From Diplosphaera chodatii (lineage: Eukaryota > Chlorophyta > Trebouxiophyceae > Prasiolales > Stichococcaceae), in NCBI GenBank assembly GCA_032358165.1, contig JAALGY010000042.1:744001-808000 (forward strand): DNA of 64,000 nt, in the 5' to 3' direction. This document shows, one piece after another, positions 47,855 to 59,368 of the stretch (positions are counted from its first letter, which is position 1; each line of letters starts with the position of its first letter). The translations under genes and the position numbers were made by a program. The notes under the pieces were generated by a model that searched no databases, was not told the DNA's origin, and was given only the letters and a program-made list of their open reading frames with translations.

Positions 47855-50221
47855 TCACAGATCCGCAAGCAGGACGGCAGCTTGCCCATTATTCATGGGC
47901 GACTGTGCATTTGCTGCTGCCACTGCAGCACATTGCAGCTGCCAGAACCCCTCGACGTCCATCGCCTGTGCAGTCCAAGGAGGATTCAGGCAGTGAACAC
48001 GAGGTTGCCAGCTGGTCTTTCAAGCAACTAGAGGCGATAATTGGAACAAGCCCAGTTTGCGCACCTTTGCCACGTAGACATTCTTCTCCCTGCCGCTCTG
48101 GCCCCATACATCGCACACCGTCTGCCCCGCAGCCAGCACGCTGGCGGTCTCGATGTCCACCCGCATGAGCTCCGTCTGCGCTGTGAATGCGCTCTCAGCA
48201 GATGCTGCTGCAGGGGGGCCATCGGGACGGCAGCACGCTGCCATTGCCTGAGCACAGGAGCTCCATACCGCTCGGGCTGGCTGCCCGTCCACCAAGGGGC
48301 ATCCTAAACAGCGGAAGTCAATCCGACACACCTGAAAGAGGCTGGGGTCGATGACATATGCCACAGCTGTTGGGTCATGCAGTGGCGGGCTGTCGAAGCC
48401 AAACACCTCCTGCAGCAAGATTTGGGGTCTTACAACACCGTACATGCCACAAGCTTTGCGCAGTATCAAGCTGTACGATGCTAATACATGCCGAGTGCTA
48501 CTGGAGCCTTCAGACAGCCTGGCTGGGGTAGTCATTGTGTACTGTGTCAGGTGGAACCCTCCACATTGGATTGCGTGCATAGAGTGCAAGGCGCCAGGCC
48601 GATCAGAGGCAGAGGAGTTTTATCAGGGGCGAAACGTGCAGGACCCGGACGCTGCACCTTGTATGTGGAGGCAAAGAAGAGCAGCAAGTCACGGATGAAG
48701 CGCTGGAACTGTGTGGCGCCCTGTGGAGGGCACAGCCTCCCCAGCACCTGGGGCGTCGCCAGCGCTGTATGTGTCACCTGCGCGCAAGCAGAACAATGTA
48801 GAGAGCACCCGAGCATGATTTGTCCAGAAAAGAGGTCCTGTCGCACAATCCGGATGTGACAGTGCAGCACGACTGACATCCTTGTACACCAGCACATGTA
48901 CGCAACTTTTGCACAGGTGCGATCTGCGGCAGCGCCCCACCTCCAACGGTATCATGACAAGCGGCACGCCTGCCTCGAATACCACTTTGGCTGCCTCCGG
49001 GTCTGTCTGCAGTGGTGTGGGTACGCCCATGAGCTGCGACTGGTGCCACCCGCTGTTGGCGCAGCAGCATTTGCTGCAGATTCTGGAATCTCACCTGGAT
49101 GTTGAACTCCTGGACTGGGCCAGTGTTACCTGCAAGCGCATCGTGAACCTGCTTCCCCATCGAGCCCTCACTAAGCGAATCACAACGTCATAAGCAAAAT
49201 TGGCATGCCAAGATCAGTTGGGCAAGGCTCGGCTACCAATGCTAAGCGCTCCGCCCATGATGGTGATGTCGATCATGCTGCCTACTTCAGGGTACAGGAT
49301 CAAAAGCAGAGCCACATTCGTCAGGGCGCCTATGGCCACCAGCTGCACCTTCTCTTTCCTGCAAGCGACGGTTAAACAGCTCCAACTGCACCCACATACC
49401 AACATATGAGTTCGTGTGGTCAGACGCCACTGTGAGGATGTCGTGGTGGACTGCACCTTTCTGCATAGTGCGTGGCTATCCGCTCAAACATGCGCGGCAC
49501 TGCACGCGGGTGCTGCAGTGGCGCTGCTGTTGAAGGCTCACCAAGCAGCGGTTTGCCCTGCGGCCCGTCCAGACCGCTGTTGCCATGTATCTCAGGGCAC
49601 AGCATGGGCTGCAGCAGGCAGAGGGGTGCACATGCACTGTCAGAAGTCCATCAGGCGTCTCACTTGTGATCATGACGCAACAGGGTGCGCAGGACATGAT
49701 CGTTACTGACCCACCCTCGGCCTGATCAGCGGCTTCGCCTGACCCTGGCACACCTCTGCAGAATCATACGTTGAGGTCTGAGGTCGCATGGCTTGGCCAT
49801 CTCAGACCGGAGCAGGCGCGGCAACGAACCCTGCGGTACCGCACCTATGTGCGCCAACCCTGCTGCCGCCAGCACCCTGACGGCGTTTCGCGTCGTTTTG
49901 TCGCAAGTCTGGTTGCCAGCGACGCTGCTGACTCCCAGCAGCTCAACGCGCGGACTGTAACCTGCATGTGGTCGCATGATGGTGATAAGATAAACCCCAT
50001 TGTCTCACACGCCACATGGTGATCAGCTGGACCGCTATCATGTATGTCTCGCACCTGCCAGGATCAGCGCCATGGCGTCGTCGTGACCTGCGGGCGCCAG
50101 GACCACTATGTCAGCTTACAGGGCTGTGTGGCGGTGGCGCGTTTTACCATGCATCGATGCATGCAAGACCTGGATCGCAGTCGATCCACATAGGCTTCCG
50201 ATGTGCTGCGCCGACGTCCAT
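47855..50221 (-). CDS. Inosine/uridine-preferring ribonucleoside hydrolase
   Basis: Cleaves ribonucleosides to base plus ribose in nucleoside salvage (IUNH family; plant URH1-like). ATG 50221 opens MDVGAAHRKPMWIDCDPG, an intron splits the signature, and the next exon supplies HDDAMALILAG (about 50090), giving the Ca2+-binding D-x-D-P-G-x-D-D motif. Then VELLGVSSVAGNQTCDKTTR and AVRVLAAAGLAHIG (about 49965-49850), GQAKPLIRP (about 49730), EIHGNSGLDGP (about 49600), VQLVAIGALTNVALLLILYP with MIDITIMGGALSIG (49350-49240), GNTGPVQEFNIQ and DPEAAKVVFEAGVPLVMIPL (about 49000), then FGFDSPPLHDPTAVAYVIDP (about 48400) with the active-site HDP. The end was rebuilt: ...REKNVYVAK splices in phase at GTGCGC to AMDVEGFWQLQCAAVAAANA with TGA at 47855, matching the family's D-V-D-x-F-W tail. 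Without this splice the frame ends at 48020. Divergent from the kinesin gene. Confidence 0.9.
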
Positions 50222-50853
50222 CTTTGCTGCCGCTGCATTCATCTGCACGCTGCGTATGCATTGTGCTGCATGTTGAGATCCAGTCCAGGCAGCCAGACTG
50301 CGGCAGGTAGGTGCTGTCACGAGCTGCCTCAGAGGCCGCAGTAGAGACATGTGGATCGTCAGCAGAGTGGAATTTATCAGGCATGAACTAGAACTGCTGT
50401 GATCAGGCCTCAAACCCTGGATTGTCTTGGACTAGCCGCTTGGATCTGCTTGGCCTTCACAGCGCCAGGAGCCACTACGCTGCGTGTCATGGTCGCTACA
50501 TCCGAAGCTAGGTCTGCACCGCCTGATACATGGTGGTCTTGGAGCTTTGCCAGCTGAGAATACATATTTTGTCGCACACTCCTCCGGCACGCTCGGGACC
50601 TTATGCAGGGCAAGCGGCAACCTTGCTACCGTGAAGGTGCCACTATCTGGCCACCATCCGCGCATGGCCTGATCTTCGTGTCCTCATGATCTGATGCGGG
50701 GGGTGGCGGCCTGCCGTGACAGCAGCTGTCAACCCCGGATTGTGGCAGCGGCACGAGATGTCGCAAGGTACAGACAATGGTGTGTGGTATGTATACCCGA
50801 TGCTCTGGAAAACTGAACCAAATATGTTGTGACGACTCTATGCATTGACTACC
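50222..50853. promoter_or_regulatory. Shared 5' region of nucleoside hydrolase and kinesin
   Basis: Head-to-head gap of about 0.63 kb between two proposed ATG codons. An in-frame ATG slightly upstream of the hydrolase start (about 50239) is possible. No specific element identified. Confidence 0.45.
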
Positions 50854-53800
50854 ATGGGCATGTCAGCAGAAGAGCGCGTGCGGGTCATGCTGCGGTGCCG
50901 CCCGCTCAGTACTACTGAGGTGGCAGACGGCAGGAAGAATGTTGTTGCTGTCAGTGAAAGCTCGCAGCGTGTCATACTTCGGAACACCCGCCCCGGCGAT
51001 GCCGAAGTCCGGGACTTCTCATTTGATGCGGTGTTTGGACCCTTGTGCCTGCAGCAGAAGGTGGGACGACCGAACTCTATCTTCGTCTGCATTGCTTCAA
51101 CGAAGACAAACTTGGCGTTTTGAGTGCATCCTATTGAACAACTCCCGGATCATCGTGGTGGGCAGGTGTTTCAGGAGTCAGCACAGAGCATCGTTGATGG
51201 TGTACTGGAGGGGTATAACGGGACCATATTGGCATATGGCCAGACAGGCGCGGGGAAGACGTTCACAATGGAAGGCAGTAGTGCTGGAGAGGAGGCCGCT
51301 GGCATCACGCCGCGAACCTTTTCTGCCATATTTGATGCAATCGCCGCCACCAACGATCGCCAGTTCCTGGTGTGCAGCCAGCTGCGCCGCGGTGCTTGGA
51401 TCCCCTTCTTCTGCGCAATCAGAACCCTACAGGCCATCATGTTGATGAAACAACAGCAACAGGCACCCTGGTATGGTGCTGCGACCCCACTTTCGCATGC
51501 AAAAGAGGTGCAAGGGCTGCTCTTTATCCTCATAGGTACGAACGTCGTTTCTGGAGCTGTACAACGAGGAGGTGCGGGATCTGCTCTCCAGGTCGCCAGC
51601 CGCGATGCTGGCACTCAGAGAGGGCGGCTCAGGGCGCAGCGTGCAGTCCCTGTCGTCCTTCGTCGTGCGCAGCGCTGCCGAGATGCACCGCCTGCTGGAG
51701 GTATGTTCGGTTTCTGAGGTTATACTCCAAGGGTACCACACACAGAGGCTGTCTCTGGTGGGCATACTGGTCATTCAACATGCCATTGGTGTTGTGTGAT
51801 CCCCTCATCCTGATGCTAGCCCTCATGTGACGATGTAACCTGCGACCCACTGGCAGGCTGGCAAGAAGAACAGGGCAACGGCTGCGACAGCAATGAATCA
51901 GGACTCCTCACGCTCCCACTCGATCTTCACTATCACAGTGGAGAGCAGCTCGTCGGTGGGTGTCGACGACAACACTGGCATACAGCAGGTGCATGGGTTC
52001 TGCTGAGCTGAGAACCAAACAAAGCAGCGAGGCAGAGCAATCAGGCAATATGCAATATCCACCTAACTATGTCGTCAGGCAGACGACCATGTGGCCATGT
52101 ACATATGCATGTAGCGGTGCGCAGGCAGCGGTGCGCGTGGGAAAACTGAACTTGGTGGACCTGGCGGGCTGCGAGCGTGTCGGCAAGTCGCGCGCCACAG
52201 GCGACCGGCTCCGCGAGGCGACACGCATCAACCTGTCCCTTTCGGCACTCGGCAATGTCATTGACGCCCTTGCCGCCAGTGGCAAAGGTATGTAGCTAGC
52301 GTTGTCTGTGTCATTGCAGATCGAAGCCTGAATGTTTGCCATTTGACATGGGTTTGGGTGTGTTGAGCAACGAGGTCCGTCTAGCATATGCACTGCATTG
52401 GGCAGAGTCAATGTTGCTGTGTGTACATGCTGCTGCTCATGTTACAGAATCGATTGGTGCGTAGTGCAGGGCACGTGCCTTACAGAGACAGCAAGCTGAC
52501 CCGGCTGCTGCAGGACAGCCTGGGCGGCAATGCGCGCACAGTCATGATCGCCAATGTGGGGCCGGCGGACTTCAACTACGACGAAACACTCAGCACACTG
52601 CGCTTTGCAGGTCGTGCTTCGAAAGTGTGCAACCGCCCGGTCATCAACGAAGATCCCAAGGTGTGGCGCAATCGCCAATGCACAACCGCTTCTTGCTGAC
52701 GTCCATGATCGCAACCAGCCACTTACTGCATCATCAAAAGGGGATCTCATAGTGTGTGCTGACACCTCCTCAGCGGCTGCATCTGGGACCAACTGCAGGA
52801 CGCGATGCTGCGGCAGTATCAACAGGAGATCGCCCGCTTGCGTGCTGAGCTGGCACGGCCAGAGCATCAGGTGCCGCTCTCACCCGCCATGCCGCCGTCA
52901 GAACACCAGCCAGCCCATTTGATTTGCAGTCCAGCAGAGGTACAGACAGATGCAGTTGCAGAGGCAGCCACTGCTGCTGCGTGCACAGATGCAGCCACAG
53001 GACCAGCAGAGGCAGTTGCTGAACAGGCGCCGCCATGGGAGGCCGGGGTGCAGGCAGACTGCACACCCGCCTCAGCGGAAACCCCAGGCCTGCAGACGAA
53101 CGCGGAGGACCAGGTGCCTTACCCTGATGATCCAGCGGTAAAGGAGAGCAGTAACAGTGACAGTATCACGAACATTGTAGCAGCAGGACAGGTCAAGGGC
53201 TGCACACGCTTGTCGGATGATGTGCAAGCACCTGTCGGCTGCACACCTCGGACCTGACTAGATTGCACTGCGTACAGCTGGGGGCAAGCCATCAGGCTGT
53301 GGTGGAGCTGCAGCGGCTGCAGGCGGAGAGTCAAGCCAAGCAGCTGGAGGTGGCCAGCCTGGAAGCCAGCAGGGTCGCGCAGGCAGCCGCCCTGGCTGAG
53401 CTGGCACAGCAGCGGGACGAGGAAGCAGCCAGAAGGTCCGTCAGGGGTCATGCCAGGCATGCTGATGGGGGTTCAACCCTCATGATGTCGGCAACTCGAT
53501 GCCCTTGTGTGGGCAAAGCAACTAGTCATGCCCCGGCACTGTAAGATTGAACCTTGCTGGCACAGGCGTGACTTGACAGTACGGCTGGAGAAACTGCAGA
53601 GCAAGCTCCTGGTGGGCGCAAGTACCCTGCAGGTGCGCCGACTGCGTGCACGTGTGCCGTGCAGCGTGTCAACAACAAGTGTATGGGTAGCACAGTGTGA
53701 AGATGATGTGGTATATCAACAAGTGTCTCATCATCGGCATGTGTGAACATCTGCAGGCAGCGAGGCAGTACCACAGGGAGGCGGCCAGCAGCCGCCGCTC

Positions 53801-54876
53801 TGCGCAGGCACTCAAGGCGGCGATGCGGGCGCGCTCTGACGCCGACCACGCCGCCGCTGCCGCTGAGGTCTCGGACCTGCAGGTGCTGCCCAAAGCGCTG
53901 CAATCGTGCTTTTCTGCCTGTGGTGCATCGTACAGAGTGCTGCGAAATGCAGCATATAGCTTCATGCAGATTTGAAGTGTAGTGATGTATCACAGATGCA
54001 AGCGAGCCATGCGACAGCAGAGTTGCAGCGAGTGTGGCGCAAGTATGAGGCGGCGCGGGCAGAGGTGCGGGAGCTGCGCGAAGCCTGGGGGGCGGAGCGT
54101 CACGACCTCCAGCAGCTGGTGCGATGCAAGATTGCACAGCATTGAAGGATGCGCGCACTGCGCTGGTGTCTGTATTTTGGAAGATGGTTGCAGGAGGATA
54201 ACATGTTGCTCATGTTCACAGTGATGGCCAGTAATGCAGGCAGTGGAGTTGCAGCAACAGCTGCAACTGCGGGACCTGGTCATCAGCAGTCTCCTGCCAC
54301 AGGCTGATGTTGCCAGGGTGCGACAATGCAACTGCCTCTGTGCTTCACCTTGACACAGCAAGCCTGCAGCAAGTATCAAGGCTTTGACATGTACCAGTCG
54401 CTGAAACATTGATGGCCTCGAGTACCGACCTGCAGGTCATGCAGCAGGCATCGTGGGACAATGACACCGGCCGCTGGTGCCTGCGACAGCCCGCAGACGT
54501 CCCGCGCATGATCACGAGCCTGGACATCGAACCCCATCTGCCTGATGACATCTTGGCATTCAAAGGCGGTACACCTGCCGTGCCGCTCTTGGTCACGCCT
54601 CCATGGGCACTGCGGTCTCAGAAGCCTCGTCAAAGCCAGGTATGCATACCGCCTCAGTTCAGCCACATTGTGTCTATACATGCATAGCAAGATGATGTCC
54701 CACGCTTGGCTTGTTGATGCTTTCGGTCGCATGTTGCTGGTGCTGGCTGTTTTGACTTGACAGACGCATCTGGTGTGGTGGCTCAGGACGACTTCAGCGA
54801 TGCCAGGAGCAGTGGCAGCACGGTGGCAGTCCGAAATGCAGGGCATGGCAGCATGCGCTACAGCGGCCAGGGGTGA
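50854..54876 (+). CDS. Kinesin-2 (KIF3/FLA10-like) N-terminal motor
   Basis: Plus-end microtubule motor; kinesin-2 drives anterograde intraflagellar transport. ATG 50854 opens [19 protein letters not shown]. Motor motifs: P-loop [17 protein letters not shown] (about 51229), [17 protein letters not shown] (about 51548), switch [18 protein letters not shown] (about 51895), switch [20 protein letters not shown] (about 52150), [18 protein letters not shown], and [20 protein letters not shown] with [20 protein letters not shown] (52480-52610). The neck region INEDPK followed, after an intron, by [20 protein letters not shown] (about 52795-52855) is the typical kinesin-2 junction. A coiled-coil stalk follows ([20 protein letters not shown], about 53305), then a tail with [20 protein letters not shown] (about 54450) and a Gly/Ser end with TGA at 54874. 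Middle exons (52870-54400) are only partly resolved. Subtype (FLA10 or FLA8) not determined. Confidence 0.88.
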
Positions 54877-55296
54877 CAAATGCTAACGGCAGCGGGCAGC
54901 AGTCGAGTGACCTTATATCAGTCTCATAGCTGAACATCCGACCAGTTGGTTGCTTTGCAGTTAAAGCAATGTGGACAACTAAGCATGACCAGGCTGAACA
55001 GGTGGTAATGCAAGTCGACTGGTCAGGCCATGTGACGTCACATGGCCTGACCGCCAGTATTTCGTCAGCGGTGCTTGACGAATCTTGGCATTGTCGTGTT
55101 CACCAGACGCGACGCCTCTGCGATTGCGTGCTGAGCGTACTCAACCGCGCTGCTGCTACAGAGGATACAGCCGATCTCGCTGCGCATATACTTAGCATCC
55201 ACATTGCAATGACTTCAGATCACTGAGCACTGGAACAATGTCCTTCAAAGCGTGCTGACTTGGCTTGTGCTGACGCCTTGAGCAGAGCTTCTTGCG
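54877..55296 (+). promoter_or_regulatory. Gap between kinesin and ALG7
   Basis: 420 bases that hold the kinesin 3' UTR and the ALG7 promoter, including a perfect 32-bp palindrome at 55021-55052. No open frame of interest. Confidence 0.45.
55021..55052. promoter_or_regulatory. Perfect 32-bp palindrome centred on TGACGTCA
   Basis: The 16-base arm GGTCAGGCCATGTGAC is followed directly by its exact reverse complement with no spacer. The centre is TGACGTCA, the classical CRE/bZIP dimer site. It ends 244 bases upstream of the ALG7 ATG. Symmetry stops at the flanking bases. A bZIP-controlled promoter element is an inference. Confidence 0.6.
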
Positions 55297-57442
55297 ATGG
55301 ATCCACGAGGTCGCAGCCTAGTGTTGTTGTCGCTGCTGGGGTTCCTGCCGTGCCTGCTAGCATTCGTGCAGCTAACAGATTGGCAGGCGCGCTTCTCCAT
55401 TGCAGCAAGCGCAATCGTCAGCGCCTGCGGCTTCTGGATGACATGCAGACTGATACCCACAGTTGCAAGGCTGACGCTGAGGCGAGGTCTCTTCGGTGCG
55501 TGCACGCGCTTCTGCGCGGGTATCAGGACATTCCAAACGCCGCATTCAGTTGCATATTCATAAAACGTGAACATTCGCTGCAGGCATGGACATCAACAAA
55601 AAGGGCACAGAGGCAGGAGAGAAGAAGGTCAGCCCCAGCATGCAGCTTCCAGCTTGGTTATGGGCCCTGCTCACGGTTCAGTTGATGTTTCCAGATGCCC
55701 CTCCGCCGCTGATGCAATACATCAATAGCGCAGATTCCTGAAGCGCTGGGTCTGGCCTCCGGCGTGGTGTTCCTGGTGTGCATCGTGCTGTTCCAGCAGC
55801 TGCACCACCTCGATTTGCCAGCCACCCTGCAGCATGCGCTGGGCGGCAGGGACCCTCCGCCAGCGCCCTCGCAGGTAAGTTTATGTGTCAGCTGCAGATT
55901 GACCGTCACATCCTCCTGTGGAGGTATGGTCAGCTCGTTGCTGCAGCAATTGTGGACACATGTTGACACCCCGCTTGCAGGCTGCCATCGATGCCTGGAT
56001 GGTGGACTACAACGCCGCGCTGGCCACCATCTGCTTCATGCTGTTCCTAGGTGGGCCATGCCATGTGAGCAGTCTCAGCTGTATGGATGTCTTCCCAGCG
56101 GAACGTACACGTCGCTGATGGGTGGCTGCCACTGTCTGCCAACAGGGTTTGCAGACGATGTTCTTGACATCCCATGGCGCGTCAAGCTGCTGCTGCCAAC
56201 GGTGGCGTCGCTGCCGCTGTTGATCGCATACTCGGGCGCCACAGCCATCAGCATCCCCAAACCAGTGCAGGTGGGGATAAAAGGTCCTACAGGTAGCCGG
56301 CCAATGCTGAAGGGCTTGGAAGTGGATTGGTTGCTGTCATGTGGTGCTGGCAAGGGACTCTTGTGAAGCAGCGTCGCAGGCATCAGGTATTGCAGTGTGC
56401 AGAAGCCTTCCACACGCGTGCCTGAGGTCCAGTCAAACTGCTCCATCAAGGCGTCATGCACCCTGAGAACAATGGGAACCCGTTACCGTGCAGGCGCTGG
56501 CGCCGTGGGTGCCGCACTACCTGGAGCTGGGGCCGCTGTACAAGGTGTACATGGTGGCGCTGACGGTGTTTGCCACCAACGCCATCAACATCCTGGCAGG
56601 CGTGAATGGCCTCGAGGTGGGGCTGGTTCAACGAACATGCTTCAAATTGTGCATCGCAGTGGAGCTGTCAGCAGACGCAAACGCACCCAGGCAGGACGAA
56701 CAGCAGACCTGCGGGCCCCGGCATGGTGGTAACATGCATGCCACATGTTTGGTGCAGGTGGGCCAGACGTTCATCATTGCATGCGCGGTGCTGCTGCACA
56801 ATCTGGTGGAGCTGGCAGGCTATGCCGGCAAGGACGCCGTGGCACGTGACGGCCACTTGTTTTCTGCGTACCTCATGCTGCCGCTGGCGACAACATCACT
56901 TGCACTGCTGCGCTTCAACTGGTAACTCATGCATGTGCCCTTACAGTTCCTCAAGCTGGGCATCGGCTTTCTGTCCATCGCTGCTGCTACTAGCCGTCAT
57001 GTTGCATACAAAATCTGCTGTGGCGATGAACTGGGCCGGCTAACAGTGTGTTCGTGTCTTGCTTTGCTGCAGGTACCCCTCTCAAGTATTCGTCGGCGAC
57101 ACCTTCACCTACTTTGCGGGGATGACCATCGCAGTGGCGGGCATTTTGGGGCACTTCTCAGAGACGCTGCTCCTGTTTCTGATGCCGCAAGTGTTCAACT
57201 TCGTCTACAGCATCCCGCAGCTGTTCAAGCTGGTGCCCTGCCCCCGGCACCGGCTGCCAAAGTTTGACCCGCAAAAGGGCACTCTGACGGCAACACCAAA
57301 CTGGAACCTAGTGAACCTCATGCTTCAGGTACGGGGCCCGTGTACCGAAGAGCAGCTGTGCCGTCGCATCTTGTGGCTGCAGGCACTGTCGTGTATAGCA
57401 GGGTTTGCGCTCAGACATGCTCTGGTTGGCGTCTGGAAGTGA
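55297..57442 (+). CDS. ALG7: UDP-GlcNAc:dolichyl-phosphate GlcNAc-1-phosphotransferase (ALG7/DPAGT1)
   Basis: ER membrane enzyme making GlcNAc-PP-dolichol, the first step of N-glycan assembly and the tunicamycin target. ATG 55297 opens MDPRGRSLVLLSLLGFLPCL. Exons continue with the cytosolic loop GMDINKKGTEAGEKK (about 55585), IPEALGLASGVVFLVCIVLF (about 55730), AALATICFMLFL joined to GFADDVLDIPWRVKLLLPTV (about 56145), which carries the conserved DD pair, the loop ISIPKPVQ, then LGPLYKVYMVALTVFATNAI and NILAGVNGLE (56530-56615). The next exon is VGQTFIIACAVLLHNLVELA, followed by an in-phase junction to YPSQVFVGDTFTYFAGMT (about 57073) with the conserved GDTF. The last exon reads LPKFDPQKGTLTATPNWNLV and runs to QALSCIAGFALRHALVGVWK, TGA at 57440. 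Eight exons. Length and topology (about ten membrane segments) fit the family. Confidence 0.93.
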
Positions 57443-57760
57443 GATATAGTGGTGTTAGAAGTGTCACAAGTTGTTGTTTCCGCTCTCCTGGAACTGTACA
57501 AAACCAGCATGCACAAGGTACACCACTGCCTAGTCCTGTTGGTCTCTGACTGAGAGTTCGTATCCCTTCAATCGATCCAGTGCAGCTGGAGGAAGTTGTG
57601 CTGATGTAAAGGATAGCAAGTATATTCTGCGCTGAGCCGTCTGACGATGCGCAGCAACACAGATAGAGCGGAACCCACAGTGCAGGACTTCCTAATGCAG
57701 ACTAGGTGCTAGTGTGATGTGTGGATAGTCAAAGGTCACAGTCTAGACTTGGCTAACACG
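57443..57760. other. Tail-to-tail gap between ALG7 and UXS
   Basis: 318 bases expected to hold two 3' UTRs; contains a TGTAA word at 57605-57609 that could be the ALG7 poly(A) signal. Nothing else seen. Confidence 0.45.
57605..57609 (+). terminator. Candidate TGTAA polyadenylation signal of ALG7
   Basis: UGUAA, the usual green-algal poly(A) word, about 160 bases after the ALG7 stop. Short motif, could be chance. Confidence 0.35.
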
Positions 57761-58873
57761 TCACTCCTCCAGGTGCAGCCTATGCTTGAAGTCGTCGACC
57801 ATGGAGGCCAGGCCCTCCCGTAGCTGCACCTTTGGTTCCCAACCCAGCAGCTTCTTTGCCTTTGTGATGTCAGGTTTCCTGCGGGAGGGGTCATCTGCCG
57901 TGTTCTCCCGGAACTCAATCTTCGCTTTTGGGTTGACCACCTCCTGCACCACCTTAGCAAGCTCCAGCATGGTGAACTCGGTAGGGTTGCCGATGTTGAT
58001 AGGGCCCATCACCTCGTCATTGTCCATCAGCTTCGTCATACCTTGGATGAGGTCGGACACGTACTGGAAGGAGCGCGTCTGCTGGCCGTCGCCGAAGATG
58101 GTGAGCGGCTGCCCCGTGAGCGCCTGCGCCACGAAGTTGGACACCACCCGGCCGTCGTCCAGCGCCATGTTGGGGCCGTAGGTGTTGAAGATGCGCACCA
58201 CGCGCACCTCCAGGCCGTGCTCGCGGTAGTAGTCGAAGGTCAGCGTCTCTGCAACGCGCTTGCCCTCGTCGTAGCAGGAGCGCTCGCCGATGGGGTTCAC
58301 GTTGCCGAAGTAGGACTCGGGCTGCGGGTGCACCAGCGGGTCGCCGTACACCTCCGACGTCGACGTCAGCAGGAACCGCGCCTTTGTGCGCTTGGCCAGG
58401 CCCAGCATGTTCATGGTGCCCATGAAGCTGGTCTTGGTGGTCTTGATCGGGTTGTACTTGTAGTGCACGGGGGATGCGGGGCAGGCCAGGTGGTAGATCT
58501 GGTCCACCTCCAGCACCAGGCGCTCCGTGATGTCGTGGCGGATCAGCTCGAAGTTGGGCTTGCCGATCAGCTGCGCAATGTTGTCCTTGCTGCCCGTGAA
58601 GAAGTTGTCCACGCAGATGACATGGTCACCACGCTTCACAAGGTACGCGCACAGGTGGCTGCCCACAAAGCCGGCGCCGCCAGTCACCAGCACTCGGTTG
58701 CGCTCGACGCGCGGCTTGGCCTTTGGCTTCGGCTGACTGTAGCCGTTCGCCGCTGCCTTCACGTTCTGTGCGGCTTCGACGACGACAGACTGTGCTTGTG
58801 TAGCCTTTTCACTCAGGAAGTCGCTGGCGGCTTGCAGTGTGCTCTGCGTGGAGGCTGCACCGTTCTGCGACAT
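57761..58873 (-). CDS. UXS: UDP-glucuronate decarboxylase (UDP-xylose synthase)
   Basis: NAD-dependent SDR enzyme converting UDP-glucuronate to UDP-xylose for cell-wall and glycan synthesis. One uninterrupted frame of 370 residues. ATG 58873 ([20 protein letters not shown]) is the first ATG of the frame; upstream codons lack one. A polar Ala/Gln/Lys-rich leader of about 55 residues has no membrane segment, so a cytosolic isoform is likely. The Rossmann motif is [20 protein letters not shown]. Then [55 protein letters not shown], the catalytic [20 protein letters not shown] (Tyr-x3-Lys), [20 protein letters not shown] and [14 protein letters not shown]. The C-terminus [20 protein letters not shown] is complete. 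It is the only gene in the window without introns. It lies head-to-head with the OEP24-like gene. Confidence 0.96.
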   Translation of the reverse strand: MSQNGAASTQSTLQAASDFLSEKATQAQSVVVEAAQNVKAAANGYSQPKPKAKPRVERNRVLVTGGAGFVGSHLCAYLVKRGDHVICVDNFFTGSKDNIAQLIGKPNFELIRHDITERLVLEVDQIYHLACPASPVHYKYNPIKTTKTSFMGTMNMLGLAKRTKARFLLTSTSEVYGDPLVHPQPESYFGNVNPIGERSCYDEGKRVAETLTFDYYREHGLEVRVVRIFNTYGPNMALDDGRVVSNFVAQALTGQPLTIFGDGQQTRSFQYVSDLIQGMTKLMDNDEVMGPINIGNPTEFTMLELAKVVQEVVNPKAKIEFRENTADDPSRRKPDITKAKKLLGWEPKVQLREGLASMVDDFKHRLHLEE

Positions 58874-59368
58874 GCTTGCTGAGTGGTTGTCGTGAACTTG
58901 CTGCACTCAGATGTCTGCGAGTCCGAGCAACCCCCTGGAACGGTTCAGCGACAGCGCAGTCTGCGCTATGGTTGGAAGTCACTCCGATCAGATCGCATAT
59001 GCTGCAGTTCACAACCGGGTTGTACGGCACTGCCTAGTGTAAACGCAAATGAAGTTTGTGCGCTTGGCTCGCAGGCACACGACCGTTGTGGTGTGACCAG
59101 CCGATGAGCTTTCAAGATGACACAGCACGCGCAATTGAGGTCAAGCGGCAGGCGGGCGGAGTGCATGCATCTGCACGCGCAAGGCGAATATAGTAGCTTG
59201 TCGCCAGAAATGAATCGGTCATGTCTCCAGCGGTCTTCACACTGGCACCGCCTAAACCCTCAGGCTGAGCGCAAGCTTACCGTGATTCGATCGCTCAGCA
59301 CTTGCCTGCTTACCCGCTGAGACTGCCACCTTTGTGCCCTCAGCCTGCTACCAAACACTACTAACATC
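58874..59368. promoter_or_regulatory. Shared 5' region of UXS and the OEP24-like gene
   Basis: 495 bases between two ATG codons in head-to-head genes. No distinct element could be assigned. Confidence 0.45.

Noticed and set aside
58043..58882. 279-residue open frame on the plus strand opposite UXS
   Set aside because: It is the antisense shadow of a GC-rich, strongly conserved UXS frame and has no domain of its own.
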